NCBI RefSeq assembly: GCF_014196525.1
Contig: NZ_JACIDX010000008.1
Location: forward strand, 209,204 to 273,203
Source: Novosphingobium sediminicola
Lineage (GTDB): Bacteria > Pseudomonadota > Alphaproteobacteria > Sphingomonadales > Sphingomonadaceae
DNA length: 64,000 nt
Direction: 5' to 3'
Below, one piece after another: positions 1 to 8,271 of this stretch. A model generated the notes under the pieces. It was not told the DNA's origin, made no database searches, and saw only the letters and a program-made list of their open reading frames with translations. A program made the position numbers and the translations under genes. The first letter of the stretch is position 1. Every line of letters begins with the position of its first letter.

Positions 1-228
1 ATGACCGACGATGGCGGCCACCAGATCGCCCAGCTTTCCTATCCGCACCTGCCCGCCAGCGTGATCCATGCCAAGGTCGAAGAATTCTACAAGCGCTTCT
101 ATTTCCGCCCGCGCAAGATCGGCGCCATCGTCAATGAAATGGTGCGCGATTGGGACATGATGAAGCGCCGTTTGCGCGAAGGCGTGGAATTCTTCCAGTT
201 CCTGCGTCAGCGCAAGGAAGCCGCGTAA
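1..228 (+). CDS. hpnJ: Hopanoid radical SAM protein HpnJ, C-terminal fragment
   Basis: Only the last 75 codons of a gene that begins before the window are present; the ATG at base 1 is probably an internal methionine. The tail, with YFRPRKIGAIV and a basic, aromatic-rich end, resembles the C-terminus of HpnJ. In Burkholderia HpnJ is the radical SAM enzyme that turns glucosaminyl bacteriohopanetetrol into the cyclitol ether. The stop is four bases before hpnK, which fits the usual hpnI-hpnJ-hpnK order. The radical SAM cysteines lie outside the window, so the call rests on the tail and on its neighbour. Confidence 0.7.
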   Translation: MTDDGGHQIAQLSYPHLPASVIHAKVEEFYKRFYFRPRKIGAIVNEMVRDWDMMKRRLREGVEFFQFLRQRKEAA

Positions 229-232
229 ACTG

Positions 233-1051
233 ATGACCATACGCCGCCTCGTGGTGACGGCCGATGATTTCGGCGCCGCGCTGGCGGTGAACGAAGCGGT
301 CGAGCGCGCCCATACGCAAGGCATCCTGACCGCCGCCAGCCTGATGGTTTCGGGCGAGGCGGCGCAGGATGCGGCGGCGCGGGCGCGCCGCCTGCCCGGA
401 CTTGGCGTAGGGCTGCATGTGGTGCTGGCCGATGGTCGCCCGGTGCTGCCGCCGGAGCGGGTCTCGGCGCTGGTGGGGCCGGATGGCTGGTTTCACGAAT
501 CGATGGTGCGCACGGCCTTTGCCATCGCCCTCTCGCCGGTGGCGCGGGCGCAGATGCGGGCCGAGGTGGCGGCGCAATTCGCCGCCTTTGCCGCAACCGG
601 CCTCGCGCTCGATCATGTCAACGCGCATAAGCATTTCCACCTCCACCCGATGATCGCAGCGGCAATTATCGAGGAAGGGCGCCGCCATGGCCTGCCCGCG
701 ATCCGTATGCCAGCCCAAGCCGGGACCGGCATGATCGAGCATTGGGCGCGCTTTTTGGGCGCGCGCTGGCGCAAGAGCGGTCTGGCCACCAATGACAATG
801 TGACCGGCCTGACCCAGACCGGGGCCTTTACCGCCGAGCGCATGGCCGCCGCGCTGGCCGACCTGCCCGAGGGATTGACCGAGCTTTACACTCATCCCGC
901 CACGCAGGACGCCTATCCCGGCTCGGCGCCGGGCTATCAATATCGCGCCGAACTGGCCGCGCTGACCGATCCGGGCGTGATCGCGGCGCTGCGCGCCAGC
1001 GGGGTGGAAACCGGCCCCTTCGCGCGCTTTTCCGGGCGAGCGGCAGCCTGA
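233..1051 (+). CDS. hpnK: Hopanoid-associated deacetylase HpnK (YdjC/ChbG family)
   Basis: A 272-residue YdjC-fold carbohydrate deacetylase. The metal-binding signature is visible: TADDFG at residues 9-14, a GLH at 60-62 and DHVNAHKHFHLHP at 127-139. HpnK is known to remove the acetyl group from N-acetylglucosaminyl bacteriohopanetetrol, after HpnI and before HpnJ. The start is supported by an AAGGA-type ribosome site inside the end of hpnJ. The stop codon shares one base with the mlaA start (TGATG), so the two genes are probably translationally coupled. Length is normal for the family. Confidence 0.88.
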   Translation: MTIRRLVVTADDFGAALAVNEAVERAHTQGILTAASLMVSGEAAQDAAARARRLPGLGVGLHVVLADGRPVLPPERVSALVGPDGWFHESMVRTAFAIALSPVARAQMRAEVAAQFAAFAATGLALDHVNAHKHFHLHPMIAAAIIEEGRRHGLPAIRMPAQAGTGMIEHWARFLGARWRKSGLATNDNVTGLTQTGAFTAERMAAALADLPEGLTELYTHPATQDAYPGSAPGYQYRAELAALTDPGVIAALRASGVETGPFARFSGRAAA

Positions 1052-2049
1052 TGGCGCTCGCTCTTGCCCTGCCGCTGGCGCTGGCCCCTCTGGCCGCCGC
1101 CGTCAGCCCGCCCGACCCGGCCCCCGCGCCCGAGGATGTCGAAGCCGCCGCCCAAGTGGCCGCCATCGCCGCGCAAACGCCGGAGGAAAACGCCCCCATC
1201 ATCGTGCTGGGCATGGCCCAGGCCGCCGAGCGCGACGGCAAGAAGTTTGACGAGCCTGAAGAAGGCCCCGACACCATCGCCAATCTGGCCAATCCCGATC
1301 CGCTCGAAGGCATGAACCGCGTGTTCTTCGCCATCACCCAGCCGATCGACCGCTTCATCCTGCGCCCCATCGCCATCGTCTATCGCACCGTCCTGCCCGA
1401 ACCGGTGCGCGACGGGGTGCATAATGCGCTGGCCAATATCTTCATGCCCTCGACGCTGGCCAATGACATGATCCAGTTGAAACCGGAGCGTGCATGGCAG
1501 ACCGCCAAGCGCTTCGTGCTCAATTCAACGTTGGGCTTTGGCGGTCTGGTCGATGTCGCCAAGCGCAAGCCTTTCAACACGCCCGCGCACAGCAACGGCT
1601 TTTCCAATACGCTGGGCGTGGCCGGGGCCGGGCCGGGGGTCTATCTCTATCTGCCCATCCTTGGGCCGACCACCATCCGCGACCTGATCGGCATGGGCGG
1701 CGACGCCTTTACCCAGCCGCTGCTGCTCGACCGCGTATCGCGCCCGCAGGTTGCGGTGGCCCCCAACCGGCGCCCGCGCTCCTTCGTCACCGAGGCCGTC
1801 GCCGTCTCCACCCCCGGCGCCATCGCATTGGGCACCAGCGGTGTCGACACGCGCGCGCGCGCCGAGCCTGAGCTCAAGGCCCTCAAGGCCCAGTCGGTCG
1901 ACTTCTACGCCGCCCTGCGCTCAACCTATCTGCAACACCGCGCCGGGCAAATCGCCGCGCTCAAAGTCCCGCCGGGGCAAACGCCCGAGGTGCCCGAATT
2001 CGACGATCCGCTGGAGGATCCGGAAGCGAAGCCGGCGGCAAAGCCTTAG
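1051..2049 (+). CDS. mlaA: MlaA/VacJ family outer-membrane lipid asymmetry protein
   Basis: A 332-residue protein with the MlaA domain at about 85-290. The family hallmarks NPDPLEGMNR, a PxPVRDGVHN-type stretch and LNSTLGFGGLVDVA are visible. MlaA removes misplaced phospholipids from the outer leaflet of the outer membrane and passes them to the Mla system. The N-terminus is a hydrophobic signal-like segment, but no lipobox cysteine is seen, unlike the E. coli lipoprotein. The start overlaps the hpnK stop, tying lipid asymmetry to hopanoid modification in one operon. The 3' end overlaps the convergent hpnL-like gene by four bases. Confidence 0.88.
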   Translation: MALALALPLALAPLAAAVSPPDPAPAPEDVEAAAQVAAIAAQTPEENAPIIVLGMAQAAERDGKKFDEPEEGPDTIANLANPDPLEGMNRVFFAITQPIDRFILRPIAIVYRTVLPEPVRDGVHNALANIFMPSTLANDMIQLKPERAWQTAKRFVLNSTLGFGGLVDVAKRKPFNTPAHSNGFSNTLGVAGAGPGVYLYLPILGPTTIRDLIGMGGDAFTQPLLLDRVSRPQVAVAPNRRPRSFVTEAVAVSTPGAIALGTSGVDTRARAEPELKALKAQSVDFYAALRSTYLQHRAGQIAALKVPPGQTPEVPEFDDPLEDPEAKPAAKP

Positions 2050-3032
2050 AAAGAGTGCCTCCGCGCCCGATATTCCAGCACCGGCCACATCAACAGCGAG
2101 AGACCGAAGGTCAGCTCCCGCAACCGCAAAATCAAACTCAACGCCAACGCCTGAGGCGCGGCCACGCCCATGGCGGCCCCGGCCAGCACGGCGCCCGCTT
2201 CCTGCATGACCAGCCCGCCGGGGACGAAGAAGAGGATCATGCGGGCGGCGGTGGCGGCGCTTTCGATGGCGAAGGCGGCGAAGAGCGAGAGGTTCATGCC
2301 GAACATATGGGCCGCAATATAGACCTGCACCCCGGCCATGCTCCATGCAAAGAAGTGGAGGATGATGGCCAGCGGCAGGCCGGTGCGCTGGCGGGCCAGT
2401 TCGCGGCGCATCAGATGGATTTCGGCGCGCAGGCGGCGTCCGGTGCGGGTCTGGATAAAGCGGCGGTGGTGGGCGCTGCTGCGCCAGATGCGCCATCCGA
2501 CATAGGCCAGCGGCGGCACCGCCAGAAGCCCCCACCAGAGCGATGCGCCGGAGGACGGAGCGGCGGGCGCCGCCTGTTGTCCCCAATGCCCCCAATGATA
2601 CAGAACATAGGCGGCCAGCCCCATATAGGGCAGCTCGGCAATCACCTCGGCGATGATGTCGAGCGCGCGCAGGGCCACCGCCGCGCGCCCTCGCCCGCCC
2701 AGCAGCACCACCGCCCGCGCGCCCACCACATCGCCAAGGCCGGGGGGAAACAGCAGCAGGCTGTGCGCCGCATCGCGCACCAATCGCGCGATCAGGCTGG
2801 AGCGGAAGGGGATGCCGACCTTAAGCGCCTGTTGCGCCGCAGTGCAAAGCAGGATCGCCACGAATTGCACCGGCAGGACCGCCAGCACCGCCAGCGGGTC
2901 GATGGTCGCCACGGCCTGGGCAAACATGTGCCGCAGCCCGCTGTTGGCCGCCACCATGCCCAACAGGCCGGCAAGCAAAAGCACCGATGGCGCAATGGCG
3001 CTCCACCGGCGCGGGGTTCTGGACTGACTCAT
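2046..3032 (-). CDS. hpnL: HpnL-like integral membrane protein (lysylphosphatidylglycerol synthase TM-like)
   Basis: A polytopic membrane protein of about 328 residues with seven or eight hydrophobic segments. It carries the FFPGGL/EAGA pattern of the UPF0104 or LPG-synthase transmembrane superfamily, to which the hopanoid-associated HpnL proteins belong. Its biochemical role is unknown. The start at 3032 (MSQSRTPRRW) was preferred over one seven codons upstream; neither has a clear ribosome site. It lies opposite to its neighbours: convergent with mlaA, with overlapping ends, and divergent from hpnN, with 83 bases between. The hpn context supports the name, but a general UPF0104 protein is possible. 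Confidence 0.72.
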   Translation of the reverse strand: MSQSRTPRRWSAIAPSVLLLAGLLGMVAANSGLRHMFAQAVATIDPLAVLAVLPVQFVAILLCTAAQQALKVGIPFRSSLIARLVRDAAHSLLLFPPGLGDVVGARAVVLLGGRGRAAVALRALDIIAEVIAELPYMGLAAYVLYHWGHWGQQAAPAAPSSGASLWWGLLAVPPLAYVGWRIWRSSAHHRRFIQTRTGRRLRAEIHLMRRELARQRTGLPLAIILHFFAWSMAGVQVYIAAHMFGMNLSLFAAFAIESAATAARMILFFVPGGLVMQEAGAVLAGAAMGVAAPQALALSLILRLRELTFGLSLLMWPVLEYRARRHSF

Positions 3033-3115
3033 GGGCGGGCGCGATAGGAGCATGTGGCGCTTTGGGCAAGGTTGTGCCTTGTTTGCGCCCCAGTTTTCGG
3101 TCAGAGCAACCCGCG

Positions 3116-5740
3116 ATGATCACCGCCCGATTGACCCCCGCCATCCTGCGCGCCATCCGCGCGGCATCCCGTCGCCCTGCGGTCACGCTGGTTCTGGCGC
3201 TGGCGCTGGTGGCGGGCGCGCTGGCCTATGTGGCGGGGCATTTCGCCATGACCACCGACACGGGCGAGCTGATCAGCGCGAAAACGCCATGGCGTCAGGA
3301 TGGCGCGGCGATTGAGGCGGCCTTTCCGCAACTGAAGGATTCGATCCTTGTCGTGGTCGATGGGCAGACGCCCGAACTGGCCGAGGATGGCGCGATCCGG
3401 CTCAGCGAAGCGCTGGGCAAGCTGGGGCCGAAAGGTCCGGTGGTGGCGGTGCGGCGGCCCGATGGGGGCGCGTTTTTTGACCGCTCGGGCCTGCTCTTTG
3501 CCGATCTGCCCGAGGTGCAGCAGACGACGCAGCGGCTGATCGACGCGCAGCCCTTGCTGGGGGGCCTTGCGGGCGATCCCAGCCTGCACGGCATTGCGGC
3601 CACCATCGACACCGTGGCCGATGGCGCGGCGCGCGGCACCCAGGACGCCTCGCGCCTTGCCGACCCGCTGGGCAAGCTGTCGGCCGCAATTGACGCCAAG
3701 CTTTCGGGCAAGGTGCAGTATTTCTCGTGGCAACGGATGTTCTCGACCGACAAGGGCTCGCTCGCCCCGCCCACGCGCCGCTTGCTGATCGTGATGCCGC
3801 GCATGGATTATGGCGATCTGGAACCGGGCGCGGCCGCTGTTGAGGCCATCCGCGCACAGGCCGCGGCGCTGGGGCTGGACACCGCCCATGGGATGCGCGT
3901 GGGCATCACCGGCGAAGTGCCGCTGGCCGATGAGGAATTCGCCTCGATCCGCGAGGGCATGGGGATGATCGGCCTTGGCATGCTGGCCGCGATGCTGGCC
4001 TGCCTGTGGCTGGCGACGCGCTCGGCCAAGATCGTGGGCGCGATCATGGTGACAATCATCGCAGGGTTGGCCATCACGCTGGCGCTGGGGTTGTTGGCGG
4101 TCGGGCGGCTCAATCTGATTTCGGTGGCGTTTATTCCGCTGTTCGTCGGGCTGGGCGTCGATTTCGGCATTCAGGTGGCGGTGCGTTTCAACCATGAGCG
4201 CCGCGCCGGGGCCGCGCCGATGGAGGCGCTGGAACGCATGGCGGCCGCTATCGGTGAACCTTTGTCCTTGGCGGCGGCGGCGATTTTCCTCGCGCTGGGC
4301 GCTTTCCTGCCCACCGATTATGTCGGCATTGCCGAACTGGGCGTGATTGCGGGCATGGGGATGATTGTCGCCTTCATGCTCAATATCACGCTGCTGCCCG
4401 CGCTGTTGATGGTACTGCAGCCTTCGGTTCCCGCATCGGATGTGGGCTGGGCCGGGGCCGCGCCGCTCGATGCCTTTTTGCATCGGCATCGGCGTGATGT
4501 GCTGATCGCCTTTGTCGGGGCCATGCTGCTCTCGGTGGTAACGCTGGTCTGGGTCAAATTCGACTTCAACCCGCTGCACCTGCGCGATCCCCACAGCCCG
4601 GCGATGCGCGAGCTTTCGATCCTGATGGAGGATGCGGACCGCACGCCCAACACGATCACCATCCTTACCCCCAATGTGGCCGCCGCCGACGATCTGGAGG
4701 CGCGCCTGAGCCGCCGCAAGGAAGTGGCCCACGCGATCACCATCGACAGTTTCGTGCCCGAGGCGCAAGGGGTTAAACTGGCGCTGATTTCGGACGCCTC
4801 GCTGCTGCTGGACGCGACGATCAATCCTTTCGACTTTCCGCCCGCCAGCGATGATGCGGCCACCGTGGCGGCGCTGAACAAGGCAGCCTTATCGCTCAAG
4901 GCTCTGGCCGCGCGGCCCGGCGCGACCGCCGCGCCCGCCGCGCATCTGAGCGCCAGCTTTACCGCTCTGGCCGCCGCCTCCCCGGCCCAGCGCGAGGCGG
5001 TCAGCGCCATGCTGGTGCCGCCGCTGGGCCTGACGCTGGACAAGATCCGCGCCTCGCTGACCGCCAGCGAGGTGACGCGCGAGAACCTGCCCGAGGAGAT
5101 CCGCCGCGACTGGCTGGCCAAGGATGGCCGCGCGCTGGTGCAGGTAACGCCCAGAATCGATGGCGCCGGGAATGGCACCGACAATGCCGCCATCGCGCGC
5201 TTTACCGCCGCCGTGCGCGCAGAGGCGCCGCGCGCCACCGGCCTGCCCGTGGCGACGCAGGAGGCGGCCAAGACCGTCGCCCATGCCTTTATCACGGCGG
5301 GCATTCTGGCGCTGGCGCTGGTGTCGCTCCTGCTCTGGCTGGTGCTGCGTTCGGTGCGCGAGGTGGCCTTTACGCTGGCACCGGTGGTGCTGTCGGGGTT
5401 CCTGACGCTAGGCACATGCGTGGCGATCGGGCAACCGTTGAACTTTGCCAATATCATCGCCTTTCCGCTGCTGTTCGGGGTGGGCGTGGCGTTTCACATC
5501 TATTTCGTCATGGCATGGCGTTCGGGCGTGGGCGATCTGTTGCAGACCTCGCTGGCCCGCGCGGTTCTGTGCAGCGCGCTGGCCACCGGTTCGGCCTTTG
5601 GCGCGCTGTGGTTCAGCGCCCATCCCGGCACGGCCAGCATGGGGCTGATCCTGATGCTGTCCTTGGTCTGGACGCTGATCTGCGCGCTGATCTTTGAGCC
5701 TGCGCTGCTGGGTCCTGTGCATAAGAAGGATAAGCCATGA
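3116..5740 (+). CDS. hpnN: Hopanoid transporter HpnN (RND/MMPL family)
   Basis: An 874-residue RND-superfamily exporter with the duplicated layout of a first membrane helix, a large periplasmic loop and a group of helices, repeated in the second half. Segments such as GVDFGIQVAVRFNHERR, in the first half, resemble MMPL/HpnN proteins. In Rhodopseudomonas palustris HpnN moves hopanoids from the inner to the outer membrane. The start at 3116 (MITARLTPAIL) was chosen over a longer frame opening at 2987, because the extra N-terminus would read through the divergent hpnL promoter region. It overlaps the next gene by four bases (ATGA). Confidence 0.88.
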   Translation: MITARLTPAILRAIRAASRRPAVTLVLALALVAGALAYVAGHFAMTTDTGELISAKTPWRQDGAAIEAAFPQLKDSILVVVDGQTPELAEDGAIRLSEALGKLGPKGPVVAVRRPDGGAFFDRSGLLFADLPEVQQTTQRLIDAQPLLGGLAGDPSLHGIAATIDTVADGAARGTQDASRLADPLGKLSAAIDAKLSGKVQYFSWQRMFSTDKGSLAPPTRRLLIVMPRMDYGDLEPGAAAVEAIRAQAAALGLDTAHGMRVGITGEVPLADEEFASIREGMGMIGLGMLAAMLACLWLATRSAKIVGAIMVTIIAGLAITLALGLLAVGRLNLISVAFIPLFVGLGVDFGIQVAVRFNHERRAGAAPMEALERMAAAIGEPLSLAAAAIFLALGAFLPTDYVGIAELGVIAGMGMIVAFMLNITLLPALLMVLQPSVPASDVGWAGAAPLDAFLHRHRRDVLIAFVGAMLLSVVTLVWVKFDFNPLHLRDPHSPAMRELSILMEDADRTPNTITILTPNVAAADDLEARLSRRKEVAHAITIDSFVPEAQGVKLALISDASLLLDATINPFDFPPASDDAATVAALNKAALSLKALAARPGATAAPAAHLSASFTALAAASPAQREAVSAMLVPPLGLTLDKIRASLTASEVTRENLPEEIRRDWLAKDGRALVQVTPRIDGAGNGTDNAAIARFTAAVRAEAPRATGLPVATQEAAKTVAHAFITAGILALALVSLLLWLVLRSVREVAFTLAPVVLSGFLTLGTCVAIGQPLNFANIIAFPLLFGVGVAFHIYFVMAWRSGVGDLLQTSLARAVLCSALATGSAFGALWFSAHPGTASMGLILMLSLVWTLICALIFEPALLGPVHKKDKP

Positions 5741-6480
5741 GCCGCGAGAAGATCCTTCTGGCCTCGATCCACGATGTCGGCCCGCGCGCCGAGGCGCAGG
5801 TCGATCAACTGGCCGATCTGCTCTGCGAATTGCTGGGCGGCATGAATTTCGCCATGCTGGTCGTGCCCGATCACTGGAGCGAGGCGCCGCTGGCGGGCAA
5901 CGCCGCCTATCAGGCCAAATTGCGGCGCTGGTCGGATATGGGCGTGGAAATGTTCGTCCATGGCTGGTTTCACAAGGATCTGGCCCAGCACAGCGGCGTG
6001 GCGGCCTTCAAGGCCAAGCATATGACCGCCAGCGAGGGCGAATTTCTGGGCCTTTCGCAGGACGAAGCGGCGCGGCGGATGGCCGACGGGCGCAAGCTGA
6101 TCGAGGATATCATCGGGCGCGAAACGGCGGGCTTTATCGCACCGGCGTGGCTTTATGGGCCGGGGGCGATGGCGGCGCTGGCCGAATCGGGCTTTCCTCT
6201 GGCCGAGGATCATATGCGCGTGTGGCGCCCCGAAACCGGCGAGACATTGGCGCGCGGCCCGGTGGTGACATGGGCCAGCCGGACCAAGGGACGTCAGTTG
6301 TCCTCACGCTTCTTTGCATCTTTGGCGCGGGTGGGGCTGCATGGGCTGGATGTGGCGCGCATCGCGGTGCATCCGGGCGATACCACTGTTCCGGAACTGA
6401 TTTCCTCGATCCGCGCCACCTACAGCAGCTTTGCCGCCCGCCGCCGTCCGGCGCGCTATGGCCAATTGCTGGCAAGCTGA
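5737..6480 (+). CDS. DUF2334 family polysaccharide deacetylase-like protein
   Basis: A 247-residue protein of the NodB/polysaccharide-deacetylase superfamily. The N-terminal strand ASIHDVGPR (residues 9-17) carries the HD pair, and VHGWFHKD (74-81) carries the HxxxH metal-binding motif. Such enzymes remove acetyl groups from glycans. It overlaps the hpnN stop by four bases and has an AAGGA ribosome site, so it is co-translated with the hopanoid exporter. Action on a hopanoid head group or another envelope glycolipid is an inference from that linkage. No signal peptide is seen, which argues for a cytoplasmic substrate. Confidence 0.75.
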   Translation: MSREKILLASIHDVGPRAEAQVDQLADLLCELLGGMNFAMLVVPDHWSEAPLAGNAAYQAKLRRWSDMGVEMFVHGWFHKDLAQHSGVAAFKAKHMTASEGEFLGLSQDEAARRMADGRKLIEDIIGRETAGFIAPAWLYGPGAMAALAESGFPLAEDHMRVWRPETGETLARGPVVTWASRTKGRQLSSRFFASLARVGLHGLDVARIAVHPGDTTVPELISSIRATYSSFAARRRPARYGQLLAS

Positions 6481-6589
6481 ACATCAGCCCCATGGCGCGT
6501 TCAGCCCCCGTTAGAACCCAAAGCGGCATAAGCATGGCTCAAGTTGCCTACTGGCAATCACGGGCAAAGCCTGCCAAGGCGGCGCCACT

Positions 6590-7582
6590 ATGAGCGACAA
6601 GACACCCACCGGGGCAGATCAGGAAGCACAACAGATGTTGACCCAAGGCTTTGCCCATGGCGAGGCATCTGAACCGGCCCCCGTGCGCGACATCGCGCTG
6701 GAGGAGGCCGACAAGGCCAACCAGCGCCGTTCCCGCATCGCCGGTTTCGCCAGCTCGCTGATCTCGCTGGCCATTCTGGTGGTGGTGGCGGTGCGCCTGC
6801 TCGATCTCAACCCCAAGGGGCTGATCGAGATGGTGCCGCGTTCGGCCCCGTTCTGGATCGTGTTCGTCATCAATTACATGATGCCGCCGCTGTCCGAATG
6901 GGTAATCTATCGCCGTTTGTGGCGCATTCCGGCCTCGGGCATCCCGGCGCTGTTGCGCAAGCAGGTGTCGAACGAATTGCTGATGTCCTATCTGGGCGAG
7001 GTGCAGTTCTATGCCTGGGCGCGGGCGCGCCTTGGCATGGTGACGGCCCCGTTCGGCGCGATCAAGGATATGGCGATCCTGTCCGCATTGACCGGCAATA
7101 TCGCCACGCTGGTGATGCTGGGCGCGGCGTGGAAGATCATCCAGTCGGGCGTGATGGGCAAGGATACGACCACCGTGTTCACCTCGCTGGGCGTGGTGCT
7201 GGTGACGTCCTTTGTCATCCTGCTGTTCCGGCAAAAGCTGTTTTCGCTGCCCCGGCGCGAGCTGTTCATTATCACCGGCGTCCATTTCCTGCGCATCATC
7301 GCCTATGTCGGGCTGACCGCGCTGCTGTGGCATCTGGTGCTGCCCGATGTGGCCTATGGTATCTGGCTGGTGCTGGCCACGCTGCGTATGTTGATTTCGC
7401 GCCTGCCGCTTGTGCCTTATAAAGACGCTGCTTTTTCTGGTCTTGCCATCTTCCTGATGGGGCATGATGATCAGATTTCATACCTGCTGGCGATGATGGC
7501 TGTCCTTTACCCGATCGCCCATATCATCGTGGGCACGGTGTTTGCCACTGTCGACCTTATCACCTCGCGCAAAGAAGGATAA
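6590..7582 (+). CDS. Conserved multi-pass membrane protein of unknown function
   Basis: A 330-residue protein that I do not recognise by name. A charged cytoplasmic N-terminus of about 45 residues is followed by about eight hydrophobic helices, the first near residues 48-68. The architecture and the position near hpn genes resemble UPF0104/LPG-synthase-like permeases, but no diagnostic motif is visible. It lies 109 bases after the deacetylase and three bases before the DUF2141 gene, so those two genes probably form a transcript. A role in lipid or glycolipid movement is inference only. Confidence 0.7.
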   Translation: MSDKTPTGADQEAQQMLTQGFAHGEASEPAPVRDIALEEADKANQRRSRIAGFASSLISLAILVVVAVRLLDLNPKGLIEMVPRSAPFWIVFVINYMMPPLSEWVIYRRLWRIPASGIPALLRKQVSNELLMSYLGEVQFYAWARARLGMVTAPFGAIKDMAILSALTGNIATLVMLGAAWKIIQSGVMGKDTTTVFTSLGVVLVTSFVILLFRQKLFSLPRRELFIITGVHFLRIIAYVGLTALLWHLVLPDVAYGIWLVLATLRMLISRLPLVPYKDAAFSGLAIFLMGHDDQISYLLAMMAVLYPIAHIIVGTVFATVDLITSRKEG

Positions 7583-7585
7583 AGC

Positions 7586-8110
7586 ATGGCCTTGTTGTTG
7601 CCCCTGATCCTTGCCGCCGAAGCGCCGGCCAAGCCGGCGGTGCCGCTGGCCTCCACGCCCGAGCTGGGCAAGGCGGAGGGCAAGTGCCGCGCGGGCGAAA
7701 GCGGACCGGCGTTTCTTGTCGATGTTATCGGTTTGAAAGACCGCACCGGCAAGCTCAAGCTGGAAGTCTATCCCAACAATGACACCGACTTTCTGATGGA
7801 CGACAATGTGCTGGTCTATCAGGGCAAGGCGTTCCGCCGAGTAGAAGAAGAGACGCCCGCCAGCGGCAATGTCCAGATCTGTGTGCGCGTTCCGGCGGCG
7901 GGGCCCTATTCGATCATGCTGCTGCATGACCGGGACAATAACCGCAAGTTCGGCTGGTGGGTCGACGGCATCGGCTTTGCCTCGAATCCGCGCCTTGGCT
8001 GGCACAAGCCCAAGGCCGCAGCGACCAAGGCGGTGGCGGGCAATGGCCCCACGCGGGTTTCGATCACGCTGAATTATCGCAACGGTCTGGGCATGTCGCC
8101 GATCAACTGA
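7586..8110 (+). CDS. DUF2141 domain protein, probably exported
   Basis: A 174-residue protein with a hydrophobic N-terminus (residues 1-22, ending in an Ala/Pro-rich stretch) consistent with a signal peptide. The body has the DUF2141 pattern: a short beta-rich domain with KLKLEVYPNNDTDFL, a DRDNNRKFGWW segment and a C-terminal ITLNYRNG. The function of the family is unknown. A clear AAGGA ribosome site precedes the ATG. The last bases of the gene belong to a perfect 14-base tandem duplication that repeats its final codons just beyond the stop. Confidence 0.75.
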   Translation: MALLLPLILAAEAPAKPAVPLASTPELGKAEGKCRAGESGPAFLVDVIGLKDRTGKLKLEVYPNNDTDFLMDDNVLVYQGKAFRRVEEETPASGNVQICVRVPAAGPYSIMLLHDRDNNRKFGWWVDGIGFASNPRLGWHKPKAAATKAVAGNGPTRVSITLNYRNGLGMSPIN

Positions 8111-8125
8111 TGCCGATCAACTGAT
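8098..8125. repeat. Perfect 14-bp tandem duplication across a stop codon
   Basis: GCCGATCAACTGAT occurs twice in direct succession (8098-8111 and 8112-8125). The first copy holds the DUF2141 stop codon and the second lies in the intergenic region. It looks like a recent slippage or duplication event without effect on the protein. Confidence 0.85.
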
Positions 8126-8128
8126 GCA

Positions 8129-8151
8129 GGCGTGACACACCGTGTCACGCC
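8129..8151. terminator. Perfect 10-bp hairpin after the DUF2141 gene
   Basis: GGCGTGACAC (8129-8138) and GTGTCACGCC (8142-8151) form a perfect stem with a three-base loop, 19 bases after the stop. There is no T-run on either side, so this is either a weak terminator, an mRNA end-stabilising hairpin or a dyad operator for the downstream glycosyltransferase. The sequence alone does not decide. Confidence 0.5.
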
Positions 8152-8256
8152 CGGCGCCCTGCCTCTTGCGCTTTGCCCCGCCAGAGGCCACATGCGCCCC
8201 GGATGCCGCCCGAGGCATCAAGAGCGGACATCGGACATGCAGACCTGTCCGGCGAC

Positions 8257-8271
8257 AGGAGGGGCCAGTTG
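8257..8271 (+). promoter_or_regulatory. Shine-Dalgarno site deciding a TTG start
   Basis: A perfect AGGAGG (8257-8262) lies six bases before a TTG at 8269. No ATG in this frame is equally well placed. The TTG opens exactly where homology to glycosyltransferases begins, so the upstream in-frame ATG at 8173 is very probably not used. Confidence 0.8.

Noticed and set aside
3101..4768. 555-codon minus-strand frame inside hpnN
   Set aside because: Composition is His/Gln/Arg-rich and it lies fully inside a well-supported RND transporter gene.
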